DNA of 7,434 nucleotides, taken from assembly GCA_046726215.1 (NCBI GenBank), contig JBKPAA010000128.1, forward strand, positions 1-7,434. Reading direction: 5' to 3'. The stretch comes from DASQUK01 sp046726215 (GTDB lineage Bacteria; Actinomycetota; Acidimicrobiia; Acidimicrobiales; VFJN01). Every line of letters starts with the position of its first letter. The first letter of the stretch is position 1. This document shows, piece after piece, positions 1 to 6,381 of the stretch. Below the pieces are notes generated by a model. It saw nothing but the letters and a program-made list of their open reading frames with translations, was not told the DNA's origin and made no database searches. The translations under genes were made by a program, and so were the position numbers.

Positions 1-92
1 AAGTCGGTGTGTCCGGCGTCCTGCAGCAGCGTGAGCAGCTCCTGCACCTCGCGCCGCGACGCCGGCGGCCCTGCCTGCTGTCCGAATGCCAT
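1..92 (-). CDS. Small hypothetical protein, 5' end only (partial)
   Basis: Read on the minus strand, an ATG at 92-90 opens a frame that runs off the left edge. It begins MAFGQQAGPPASRREVQELL and continues TLLQDAGHTDF. About 30 residues are visible: a Gly/Pro-rich start, then a Leu-rich amphipathic helix. From memory, small actinobacterial hypothetical proteins start almost identically (MAFG-x-Q-x-GPPAS, then a LLxLLQ-x-AGHxDF helix). This supports a real gene rather than a shadow frame, but I know of no established function. The start is chosen because it matches that conserved opening. No strong ribosome binding site precedes it; the bases just upstream are a G/C-rich stretch. The plus-strand frames overlapping this segment are Ser/Arg/Pro-rich and look non-coding. 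Confidence 0.6.
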   Translation of the reverse strand, partial: MAFGQQAGPPASRREVQELLTLLQDAGHTD

Positions 93-220
93 GCCCCCAG
101 TCTCCCCGCCCGGCCACGCACTCCCGGGGATGGGCCCGACCTCAGCCCAACTGGGTGGTCTCGTACCCCGGCCGCTACGGCGATCCGGCGAGCACATATT
201 CGTGTACCTCCCCGAGCCGG

Positions 221-375
221 TGCGGCAGCGCTGACGACGACTCCGAGCCGGCAACCTTCGAGCGTGACACCTTCCCGTTCACCTTTGAGTACCCGGACGA
301 GTTCGAATTCACCGACGACGTGAGCGCCAACGGCAGCTCGGCGGCGGCGACGCTGCCGATGAGGCCGCGGCAATC
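221..375 (+). pseudogene. 5' part of a frameshifted secreted/lipoprotein-like gene
   Basis: In the frame starting at 221 the translation reads CGSADDDSEPATFERD followed by TFPFTFEYPDEFEFTDDVS. This looks like the region just after a lipoprotein cysteine (C-G-S then an acidic linker), followed by a compact domain opening FPFTFEYPDEF. After about 340 this frame degenerates and stops at 377-379. The reading that continues the protein (GGGDAADEAAAIV, then DEDNG) is in the frame of the 376-711 ORF. The two halves therefore look like one gene with a net one-base shift within about 331-350, in or beside a GGC-rich run. Upstream of 221 the frame stays open back to an ATG at 86, but its translation (for example SYPGRYGDPASTYSCTSPSR) has no hydrophobic signal segment and no lipobox. 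The true start is therefore missing, or a second lesion is present. Confidence 0.5.
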
Positions 376-711
376 GTGATGGACGAGGACAACGGGCTAA
401 TCATCGAGCGGTACACCCTCAACGCGGAGGTCAGCGAGGCCGAGTTGGGCCTCGTCAAGCGAGAGCTTGATGGGCTGATCCAGCAGCTCGATCCGGACGC
501 CGCCGGAGAGGAGGGAAACCTCGCGGGCTTTCCCTCGCTCACATACGCTGCAGTGGCGGTGCCCGGGCTGAAGGACGGCGAAACCCGCATCATCGCGCTC
601 TTCGAAGGCGATCAGGAGTACCTGATCCACTGCCAATCCACCCCGGACGGACGCGAGGAAATCGAACAGGCCTGCGACCTGGCGGTCGACACGCTTGCCC
701 GCCGCGCATAG
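376..711 (+). CDS. Conserved hypothetical, C-terminal part of the frameshifted gene
   Basis: A 111-codon ORF opens at GTG 376 (an ATG follows at 379) and ends at TAG 709-711. It has balanced composition, with motifs such as GLIIERYTLNAEVS, ELDGLIQQLDPDA, LAGFPSLTYAAVAVP, and a strand-rich end (ETRIIALFEGDQEYLIHCQS) closed by a helix (EIEQACDLAVDTLA). The alternation of strands with one or two helices resembles small secreted alpha/beta domains found in actinobacterial lipoproteins of the LpqN/PsbP-like type; that is a structural impression, not a recognised family hit. No ribosome binding site precedes 376, and coding-like sequence (GGGDAADEAAAIV) continues upstream in the same frame. This start is therefore probably artificial, and the ORF is the distal half of the gene whose first half is in another frame at about 221-340. 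It converges with the lipoprotein gene ending at 771. Function unknown. Confidence 0.6.
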   Translation: MMDEDNGLIIERYTLNAEVSEAELGLVKRELDGLIQQLDPDAAGEEGNLAGFPSLTYAAVAVPGLKDGETRIIALFEGDQEYLIHCQSTPDGREEIEQACDLAVDTLARRA

Positions 712-770
712 ACGGAGCAGCTTCGCGACAGAGCGGCGCTGGTGAGAGCAGTGCACCTCGTAGGGGTCTG

Positions 771-1349
771 TCATGGCTGGCAGCCCGCGTATGCGGTCGG
801 GTCCTCAACGCACGCCTCACGCCAGGGCTGATGGCCCTCGTCATCCGGCGCCGAGTCGCCCTCCCCGACACCTTCGCCGCCGGTCGAGGCCACCTCCGGG
901 CAGTCGGTGGCCGCCGCCGGTGATGGTGCGATAGCCAGAGCGACATCGGCCGGCATTCCTGAGTCGAGCGGGCAGAGCGATGTCCCGAGGTCCAGTACCT
1001 GATAGCCATCGGTCGTGATGGACAACAGGACGTGTGCCGTCTCCATGTCGTCGCCCAGGCTGTAGAGCGCCCAACCAAATCCGTCGAGGCACTCCAGATA
1101 GTCGATGTGCCCGCCCCCTCCGCCAGCATCGCTCGCAAGGACCGCAGTCAGAGCTTCGCCTCTGTCGCAGGCCGCCTTCACGGGAGTGCTGGCCGGCGCA
1201 GCCGTGCCGGCAGGCGCCGTGGTCGTCGTGGTGGGTCTCGACGAGGGACCCGATGCTCGCGCCGTCGGCTCCGCAGGGCCTGTGCCGCACGCCATCAGGA
1301 CCCCGGCGAGCGTCGTCGCCATCAGCAGTGATACTCGCAGCCCGCGCAT
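771..1349 (-). CDS. Cysteine-rich putative lipoprotein
   Basis: This 192-residue protein starts at ATG 1349, preceded by a GGGAGGT ribosome binding site about 7 bases upstream. Residues 1-20 form a type II signal peptide (basic MRGLR, then a hydrophobic stretch) ending in the lipobox L-M-A-C, with Cys21 as the predicted lipidated residue. Residues 22-58 are a Thr/Ser/Pro/Ala-rich linker with a run of six threonines, the usual flexible tether. The folded part from about 59 to 192 has six further cysteines (61, 87, 126, 150, 180, 190), an even number that would allow three disulfides in the oxidising exterior. It also has a Gly-rich loop at 75-80 and an acidic segment near 155-172. I do not recognise the domain. 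The gene is expected to act on the outer face of the membrane. It is transcribed in the same direction as the 1682-2587 gene but lies 332 bp away, so it is probably a separate unit. Confidence 0.72.
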   Translation of the reverse strand: MRGLRVSLLMATTLAGVLMACGTGPAEPTARASGPSSRPTTTTTAPAGTAAPASTPVKAACDRGEALTAVLASDAGGGGGHIDYLECLDGFGWALYSLGDDMETAHVLLSITTDGYQVLDLGTSLCPLDSGMPADVALAIAPSPAAATDCPEVASTGGEGVGEGDSAPDDEGHQPWREACVEDPTAYAGCQP

Positions 1350-1681
1350 GGTGCCCTACCTCCCGCTCTCCCGCCGCCTGCGGTGAGACGCAAGTACTGA
1401 CGCCCGACCTCCTAGATCCGATGACAAACGGGAAGAAAATTCTTTGAGCGAGTCGCTTATGCGCGACGCACACGCGGCGACCCGTTGCTGCATGTTGCCG
1501 GGGTACGTGGTGCGCTACCCCTCGACGGGGCCGAGCGCCGGACTCAATCGTCGCCGTGCCGGTGCTAGCGACCCACCCCGAATGCCCGATCTGGTGTCGT
1601 CACGCGGCGCTGCGTCGTGTGGCCCGCCGGGCGGCCACGGGTGCTCAGACCGGCCCAGATGGCCGTCGGTTCGAGCGGGCG
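1350..1681. other. Intergenic region between two minus-strand genes
   Basis: This 332-bp stretch carries no convincing gene. Its open frames are short, Ser/Arg/Cys-rich and without ribosome binding sites. It should contain the 3' end signals of the repeat-protein gene (stop at 1682) and the promoter of the lipoprotein gene (start at 1349). Two imperfect inverted repeats are visible, at 1500-1521 and 1619-1638. A locally AT-richer patch at about 1420-1445 is the likeliest promoter zone for the lipoprotein; a TTGTCA-like hexamer reads on the minus strand at 1427-1422, but I see no well-spaced -10 box. Confidence 0.5.
1619..1638 (-). terminator. Possible hairpin terminator downstream of the repeat-protein gene
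   Basis: GTGGCC and GGCCAC arms flank a GC-rich centre that can extend the stem with one bulged C, about 45 bases past the stop codon at 1682 of the minus-strand gene. No T-tract follows it on either strand, so it is not a canonical intrinsic terminator. High-GC actinobacteria often have such U-less hairpins, but chance is a serious alternative in DNA this GC-rich. Confidence 0.22.
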
Positions 1682-2587
1682 CTACTTCCAGCTCAGGCGG
1701 GGGATGATCTCGATCGGCGGGTCGATGGTCTGGGCGTCGCTGCCGTAGATGATCTGACCGGTGGCGGATCCGCCGCTGTTGCTGTTGCGGAACAGCCACG
1801 CCTCGTATCCACCGGCCACATCGGTTGGCGGCCTGTTCCGAAGCACTGCCGGCGTGTAGGTGCCGTTGCCGTCCCAATCTCCCGGCACCGGCAGCTCGTG
1901 GTACGACGCGCTGCCGTATACGAACGAGATGTCGGCGGGTCCGCCGGCGATGGCGTTGCGCAGCAGCCAAGTGTCGCCGCGCACCACGCCGATGGTGTCG
2001 TCGCCGTCGCCGTCCCAATCGCCGGTGATCGGAATGTCGCGCCCGTGGCTGTAGGTGACCACGGTGTCGGCCGGCCCGGTGGTGTTGCTGTTCCGCAGGT
2101 GCCAGGTCATGGAGCCCGTCGGGCTGAAGTCGTAGAGGAGTACCCCGACCGTGTCGATCCCGTCGCCGTTCCAATCGCCGACGATGGGAATGGTGCCGAG
2201 CTGGTCGACCGACACGAACCGGAGCTGACCGAAGACGAACGGCGTGACGGTCGCTGAGCCACCGCTGTTGGAGTTGCGGAGATACCACGTGACACTCGCC
2301 ACACCGCCGGGGCCCGGCGTGAAGCGTGCAACGCCCACGGTGTCGTGGCCGTCGCCGTTCCAGTCGCCCATCACCGGGATGTCGCCACTTCTCCCGTAGC
2401 GGAACGTACTGGTCGCAACGCCGCTCGTCATGCTGCTCCGCAGGTACCACGTGGCATCGTGGAAGATCGCCGGCTTCGATGGGACCGGTACCTGCGCGTC
2501 GACCGCTGCTGGCTGGATGATCAGGCTGGCTGCCGCGAACGCTGCCAACACGAACACACCGATGCGGCGGAATCTCTCGTGAACCAT
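1682..2587 (-). CDS. Secreted FG-GAP/VCBS-like repeat protein with GDW(N/D)GDG motifs
   Basis: The 301-residue protein starts at ATG 2587, chosen because GGAGG lies 6 bases upstream and a clean signal peptide follows. The frame stays open further upstream but is not protein-like. Residues 1-31 are a Sec-type signal peptide (MVHERFRR, a hydrophobic core, probable cleavage after VDA-31). The mature part is built of repeats: W-[YHLF]-x-R at 47, 101, 162, 207 and 264, and Ca-loop-like GDW(N/D)G(D/N)G at 74-80, 137-143, 189-195 and 236-242, each of the first three followed by D-T-[VI]-G-V. The last unit lacks the GDW motif and ends in RLSWK. Such D-x-[DN]-G-[DN]-G loops in FG-GAP/VCBS-type repeats typically bind calcium and form beta-propeller blades. 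No catalytic domain, anchor, sortase motif or second transmembrane segment is seen. The likely role is an extracellular binding or structural protein; its ligand is unknown. An IS21 element lies 441 bp upstream. Confidence 0.8.
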   Translation of the reverse strand: MVHERFRRIGVFVLAAFAAASLIIQPAAVDAQVPVPSKPAIFHDATWYLRSSMTSGVATSTFRYGRSGDIPVMGDWNGDGHDTVGVARFTPGPGGVASVTWYLRNSNSGGSATVTPFVFGQLRFVSVDQLGTIPIVGDWNGDGIDTVGVLLYDFSPTGSMTWHLRNSNTTGPADTVVTYSHGRDIPITGDWDGDGDDTIGVVRGDTWLLRNAIAGGPADISFVYGSASYHELPVPGDWDGNGTYTPAVLRNRPPTDVAGGYEAWLFRNSNSGGSATGQIIYGSDAQTIDPPIEIIPRLSWK

Positions 2588-3028
2588 GTCCGCCTCCTTC
2601 ACGAGCTTGGCCGGTGCAAGAGGGTCCCACACCGCGCTGTCATCATCGCGCCCCGCCTCACGTTGTCCACTGCGACCTGGCGACATCGCCGCGCCACGCT
2701 GTCGGGTCAACGGGCTGGCAACTGGCGAGACGGCTTCGCGTATGCCTACATGCGACCCAACCCACAGAACCACTGAGAAACTGCAGCCGCACGACCCAAC
2801 CAGATCCGCAGCACCAACCGCCCAGCCGAAGCCGCGCGGGACGCGGACGAGGTGTCGAAGCATTCTCACTTTCGAGGCCAGCCGACCCCTGGGCCCACCA
2901 CTGACCGTTCGTGTCTCGATGGTGTTTCGGACGGCTTCCGTGGGGTATCAGCTGGTCGTTGTCGCCCCGCCGGCCCTGCGGCACCCCCGTCGCCCGGGGC
3001 TGGCGCTGGGGTCACCGGGTGGACAGAG
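2588..3028. other. Intergenic region between the repeat-protein gene and the insertion sequence
   Basis: This 441-bp stretch has no convincing gene. The frame of the repeat protein stays open across roughly 2588-2869, but its translation is Arg/Gly/Trp-rich without domain character and the strong ribosome binding site at 2594-2598 marks the real start. The region should hold the promoter of that gene; I could not identify well-spaced -35/-10 boxes. Its right edge is the left end of the insertion sequence. Confidence 0.5.
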
Positions 3029-3081
3029 TGTCGCTCGCCAGCGTGATGGGACCACTGGTTCGCCAGTGGCATGGGACCACC
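3029..3081 (+). repeat. Left terminal repeats of the IS21-family element (two units)
   Basis: The outer tip TGTCGC begins at 3029. Two 21-bp units follow, at 3036-3056 and 3061-3081, each CGCCAG-N4-ATGGGACCAC plus one base, with starts 25 bp apart, so both lie on nearly the same helical face if bound by one protein multimer. The inner unit runs into CCACC-T-GGTGG, a small inverted repeat, about 11 bp before the istB stop codon at 3093. Confidence 0.85.
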
Positions 3082-3092
3082 TGGTGGAGTCC

Positions 3093-3899
3093 TCAGCGTC
3101 GGCGTCGTGATGTTCGCCGGGCTGGCGGTTGGGGGTCAAGAGCGCCATCGCCCGCGACGGTTGGCTTCTGGCGTTGCCGGTAGGACTCACCGTCGAGGAC
3201 GAGCTCGTGGGCGGCGGACTGGAGGCGGTCGATGGCTGATTGGGCGAGCAGCGGGTCGGCCATGACTCCGAGCCACTCGATCGGCTCCCGGTTGCTGGTG
3301 ACCACGGTGGCCGCGGCCCGGTGGCGTTCGACGATGAGCTCGTAGACATCGGCGGTGTCGAGCGCGTCGAGGGCTTGGAGCGCGAAGTCGTCGACGATCA
3401 ACAGGTCGACGCGTAGCAGCTTGCGCATCTCGGCGTCGTGGCTGTTGTCGAGCCGGCTGGCCCGTAGGCGCTTGAGCATGCGGTCGCAGCGTTCGAAGTG
3501 GACGCTGTGGCGCCGGCGCACCGCCGCGTGCCCGAGGGCGGTGGCCAGGAACGTCTTGCCCACGCCGACGGGTCCCATGATCACCGCGTTGTGGCCGGAG
3601 TCGACGAAGCGCAGCGAGCACAGCTCGTTCCACACGGCGTGGTCGTAGGTGACCTTGGCGGTGTCGTCCCAGCGGTCGAGGGTCATCGTGGGGTCGAGCC
3701 CGGCCGCACGGGCGCGCCGCTCGGCCGAGGTGGTCTCCCGTCGGGCGACCTCGTCGGCGAGGACGAGCTCGAGAAACTCGGCGTGGCCAATGCCGCCTGT
3801 CTGCGCGAGCGCCAGGCGGTCCGGGAGCGTGTCGAGGCAGCGGCCGAGCTTCACCCGGCGCAGCAGCGCGCGCAGGTCGGGGCTCACCGGCGCCGTCAT
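3093..3899 (-). CDS. istB: IS21-family helper ATPase IstB
   Basis: The 268-residue product is the AAA+ ATP-dependent helper of IS21 transposition, which binds target DNA and activates the IstA transposase. The N-terminal region (about 1-100) has the family's helical start (LRALLRRVKLGRCLDTLPDRL) and the segment FLELVLADEVARRE. The ATPase core shows Walker A GPVGVGKT at 109-116, Walker B LLIVDD at 166-171 and a sensor-like TSNR at 201-204. DPLLAQSAIDRL at 215-226 fits the usual conserved arginine region. The start at ATG 3899 overlaps the istA stop codon as ATGA, the classical translationally coupled junction. The length matches the family (about 250-270 residues). The last 20 or so residues are Arg/Pro-rich and probably a variable tail reaching toward the left IS end. 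No lesion is visible, so IstB itself looks intact. Confidence 0.93.
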   Translation of the reverse strand: MTAPVSPDLRALLRRVKLGRCLDTLPDRLALAQTGGIGHAEFLELVLADEVARRETTSAERRARAAGLDPTMTLDRWDDTAKVTYDHAVWNELCSLRFVDSGHNAVIMGPVGVGKTFLATALGHAAVRRRHSVHFERCDRMLKRLRASRLDNSHDAEMRKLLRVDLLIVDDFALQALDALDTADVYELIVERHRAAATVVTSNREPIEWLGVMADPLLAQSAIDRLQSAAHELVLDGESYRQRQKPTVAGDGALDPQPPARRTSRRRR

Positions 3900-4714
3900 C
3901 GGGCACCGCCGTTGGCGCGGGTGGCGAAGTGGCCGGGGTCGCGGGCGAAACGGCCCGCCACCACGCCCAGCAATGCCGGCTGCATCGTGGTGTTCTCGGT
4001 GCCACGCTCGAGCATGCGGCCGATGAGCCCGACGTTGATCGCCTCGTGCTCCAAGGCGCTGGCGCAGGCCGCCTCGACGCGGGCGGCACCCCACTTCTTG
4101 ACCAGGCCTAGCAGCGCGTAGACCTGACGCATCTGGGTCCACGGCAGCGGCGTGTCCAACAACGCGTCGGTGTAGGCGCCGATGGCCGGGCCGTGCCCGC
4201 CGGCCAGCCGGCGGAGATGGTCCAGATCCCGCATCGCGTAGGCGGTGCGGTCCGACGGCAGATCGGCCGGGTCGGTGCTGCGTCCGCCGGGCTGCTGGCG
4301 GGGATGGACCTTGACCAGCTGGCCACGGGCGAACACCCGCACCAGCGACCGGTCGGCGCGCACCTCGACGCGCTGGCCGATCAAGTTCCCGGGGATCGAG
4401 TACAGCGCCTTGGCCACCTCGATGTGGTGGTCACGGTGCACCTTGGCCGTCGTGTAGATCGGCACGTCATAGGGCTCGGCCGGTGCCGGCCGGAGCTGGG
4501 GCTGCTCGGTGACGCGGAACACCTCCGCTGGCCGGGCCTCGATGGTGCCGTGGATCCGCATCCCGGCCCGCTCCCGGCACCAGTTCTCGGCCCGGCGCTG
4601 GGCGTCGGCGAGATCGACGAAGGCCTCACCCGCGAAGAAGCTCTGGCGCACGAAGGGCACCACCCGCTCCACCCGCGGCTTGTCCTGCGGGGGAACGCAC
4701 CCGGGCCGGGTCAA
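3896..4714 (-). pseudogene. istA: istA transposase, C-terminal part (frameshifted)
   Basis: This frame carries the rest of IstA, genuine from about PQDKPRVERVV (near 4690) to the TGA at 3898-3896. It holds the third catalytic acid, the glutamate in PRVERVV (residue 267 of the rejoined protein). It is followed by the post-catalytic region typical of IS21/Mu-type transposases: RVEVRADRSLVRVFARGQLVKVHPR is the small beta-barrel, and a helical C-terminus follows. An apparent ATG at 4714 opens the frame (MTRPGCVPPQ) but is an accident of the shift, with no ribosome binding site. The TGA overlaps the istB ATG by four bases. Rejoined, IstA would be about 523 residues, a normal length. Whether the shift is real, a homopolymer sequencing error, or bypassed by slippage cannot be told from this sequence. 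Confidence 0.88.
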
Positions 4715-5468
4715 CCACGAACCCGCGGGACTGCGCGTACTCGACGAACGCCTGATTCAACCGCGGCTCCAACGAGTCGCTCCGCTCGACGATCGCCTTG
4801 AGGTTGTCGGGGATCACGGTCGCGAACACGCCGCCGAAGAACGCCCATGCCGCTTCGCAGCCGGCGATCGCGTCCTCGATGCGCTGCCGGAACGACAGCC
4901 ACACGAAGCTGTAGCGTGACACGACCGGCGTGAAGATCAGCGCGTGGCACACCCGGTGCCGGCCCGCCGCCGGATCGGAGATCAGACCGAGGCGGCCGAA
5001 GTCGATCTGGCACTCGTCGCCCGGCTCGCCGTCGGCCACGCGCACCGTGATTCCCCGTCGGCCCCGCCCGACGTCGCACACCTCCAGCGCGTAGCGGTGC
5101 AGCGTCCGCTCCGGCACCACCACCCCTCGGCGGCCGAGAAGGTCATGGACCTTGTGCACCGTGAGCTCGTCGGTCTTCAGCCAGTCCTCGATGATCTGTT
5201 TGTTGGCGACCAGCAGCCCCCACGTCTCACCGTGACCGTCGGCGCGGTGCGGACGCACGGCCTCGACCACCGAACCGACGAACTCGTCGTTCAACTGCTC
5301 CTCGCCGCCGTCGCGGATCAAACCGAGCCCGACCGCGGTGGCCACATACCGGCGGACCGTCTTGCGGTCCACCCCTGCCAGCCGCTCCGTCGCCCGGATC
5401 CCCTCGCCCCGCAACCACAACCGCAGCACCTCTCGAACTTCGAACACGCGCACCTCCCGGAACGCCAT
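4626..5468 (-). pseudogene. istA: istA transposase, N-terminal part (frameshifted)
   Basis: The start is ATG 5468, with GGAGGG 6 bases upstream. The open frame extends further back to 5522, but that part lacks family character. Residues 1-50 contain the helix-turn-helix (GIRATERLAGVDRKTVRRYV). A second helical DNA-binding stretch runs to about 125. The RNase-H-fold DDE catalytic core follows: first aspartate D156 in CQIDFG, second D221 in IPDNLKAIV. The family reading continues through EYAQSRGFVVDPARVRSP at about residue 260. Then, within a run of five C on the minus strand (G5 at 4689-4693 on the plus strand), it enters a wrong frame (AGQAAGGAGGAL...) and stops at 4626. Removing one base from that run restores PQDKPRVERVV, so this is a one-base insertion relative to the family. 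Without correction the product lacks the third catalytic acid and should be inactive. Confidence 0.88.
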
Positions 5469-5540
5469 CGCCGCCCTCCGGGACCGCTGGTCGGACGGCG
5501 GCGAGTGCACCGGCAGCGGCACCGCTGCTGGTGGACCCCG

Positions 5541-5625
5541 GGTGGTCCCACTACTGGCGACGAGGTGGTCCCATGCTCCTGGCGAAACTCACCTCAAGGT
5601 GGTCCCATGCTCCTGGCGGGCGACA
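5541..5625 (-). repeat. Right terminal repeats of the IS21-family element (three units)
   Basis: Read on the minus strand from the tip at 5625, units lie at 5618-5598, 5584-5564 and 5559-5541. The first two are identical 21-mers (CGCCAG-GAGC-ATGGGACCAC plus C). The third is 19 bp, with a shortened spacer (TAG) and TGGGACCAC. The innermost unit is about 72 bp upstream of the istA start at 5468, so transposase binding here could also repress istA transcription, an inference from position. Confidence 0.85.
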
Positions 5626-5849
5626 CCGCTGCCCCTCGGCCTTCGAGTCGGTGGGCGGCGCCCTCACGCCCCTAGAGGCGCAGGTCGCGACGACGAGGTG
5701 TCGGCTTCCCGGTAACGAATGGCCGCTGAGGTTCATGGTTCGGTGTCTTTTGACGTTGACGGCGGCTGCTTGGGTGCTCACGATCCGGTAGGACGTGCAG
5801 GCGGACAACCTGGCTCTATCGGAGGAGCCGCCGGCGCTCTCGTGACCGT

Positions 5850-6074
5850 TCAGGAGCGCCTTAGGGCTCGCCGGTGGGCGGCGACCCAAAAGGTGGGCAG
5901 CTCGACACCCCGCGCCCGCAACACAGCCCGTATGGCCATCAAGCTAGTCAGCGCCCCTGTGTCGAGCGACTGCGCGTTGCGACGTAGAGCACGTTCAATC
6001 CTGGTTAGCTCCGCGGTGTCGCGCCGTTGAGCGTCGCGCACCACGCGGCGGTAGCTCTTGCGGAACATGAGCAT
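5850..6074 (-). CDS. Small basic hypothetical protein
   Basis: This 74-residue ORF starts at ATG 6074, with AAGGAG about 9 bases upstream (a second ATG lies two codons in, at 6068). It opens MLMFRKSYRRVVRDAQRRD and continues with predicted helices (AELTRIERALRRNAQSL, LTSLMAIRAVLRARG) ending ELPTFWVAAHRRALRRS. It is strongly Arg-rich, all-helical in appearance, with no signal peptide, membrane segment or cysteine. That could fit a small DNA- or RNA-associated protein, but I do not recognise a family. The spread of hydrophobic residues (heptad-like Leu/Ile/Ala) and the ribosome binding site favour a real gene. Against it are the small size and the abundance of Arg-rich spurious frames in GC-rich DNA. 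It lies 224 bp from the right end of the insertion sequence. Confidence 0.4.
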   Translation of the reverse strand: MLMFRKSYRRVVRDAQRRDTAELTRIERALRRNAQSLDTGALTSLMAIRAVLRARGVELPTFWVAAHRRALRRS

Positions 6075-6381
6075 GGTTCCCAGCTCCTTCCCGCAGCATG
6101 GCTACCGCGCCCTTCCCGCTTCGAGTGGCCCCGAAACCCCGTCACGCCCCGCTCGACAGCCCCAAAGACCACACCAACCACCCGCAGAGAGCACTGAGCC
6201 ACTAAGGGCCATCAGCCCTTCGCCGTCGCCCTGTCGATTTCTCGCCGGGTTCGGCTGGAACGCTGCGCGATTCGGCGCACAGTGGCCGATGCGTGCCAGC
6301 GAGGCAGCCATCCTGCGCGGCTCCACCGACCAAACGCCCTAAGGCAAACCCACTCGGCGACGATGCTCGCCGCCGCGCGTC
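6075..6381. other. Intergenic region between the small ORF and the dioxygenase gene
   Basis: These 307 bases show no gene I can support. Open frames on both strands are Arg/Pro/Ser-rich and lack ribosome binding sites. The stretch should hold 3' signals of the dioxygenase gene (stop at 6382) and the promoter of the 5850-6074 ORF. One compact perfect hairpin is visible at 6204-6220. Confidence 0.45.
6204..6220. terminator. Perfect short hairpin, possible terminator
   Basis: AAGGGC and GCCCTT form a perfect 6-bp stem with a 5-base loop (CATCA). It lies about 160 bases past the dioxygenase stop on the minus strand. There is no T-run on either side, so termination activity is uncertain. A processing or regulatory hairpin, or chance, are equal alternatives. 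Confidence 0.25.

Larger units (their letters stand above)
3029..5625 (-). mobile_element. IS21-family insertion sequence (complete, about 2.6 kb)
   Basis: The element carries istA and istB in the order and overlap typical of IS21 and is bounded by matching inverted ends. The outer ends read TGTCGC-[TC]-CGCCAG-N4-ATGGGACCAC inward from both sides: 3029-3055 on the plus strand and 5625-5599 on the minus strand, 22 of 27 positions identical by my count. They start with TG and end with CA as expected for the family. Inside each end the CGCCAG...GGGACCAC unit is repeated (two copies left, three right), the tandem transposase-binding arrangement known for IS21 elements. The length of 2597 bp is slightly above the common 2.0-2.5 kb. 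Flanking bases (GGACAGAG left, CCGCTGCC right) show no target duplication. It lies between genes and interrupts no frame I can detect. The split istA suggests it may now be unable to transpose by itself. Confidence 0.9.

Noticed and set aside
712..770. Possible bidirectional terminator between convergent genes
   Set aside because: No stem of useful length and no T-tract is visible in the 59-bp gap.
841..1473. 210-residue minus-strand open frame overlapping the lipoprotein gene
   Set aside because: Arg/Gly/His-rich, no ribosome binding site, and it overlaps a frame with a clear lipobox and ribosome binding site; a shadow frame.
1660..1690. GGTTCGAGC, resembling a tRNA T-loop
   Set aside because: No acceptor stem, D-arm or anticodon arm can be built around it.
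1556..2257. 233-residue plus-strand open frame opposite the repeat protein
   Set aside because: Val/Ala/Arg-rich antisense shadow; its apparent periodicity (VAVPIA...) simply mirrors the DNA repeats encoding GDWNGDG.
2588..2869. 94-residue upstream extension of the repeat protein
   Set aside because: Reading from 2869 puts the signal peptide inside the protein and ignores GGAGG before ATG 2587.
3029..3090. Direct repeats that might suggest a CRISPR array
   Set aside because: Only two units here and three in inverted orientation at the other end; they are the terminal repeats of the insertion sequence.
3900..4142. Upstream extension of istB to 4142
   Set aside because: It overlaps istA in another frame and is Arg-rich non-family sequence; IstB homology begins at ATG 3899 with the ATGA overlap.
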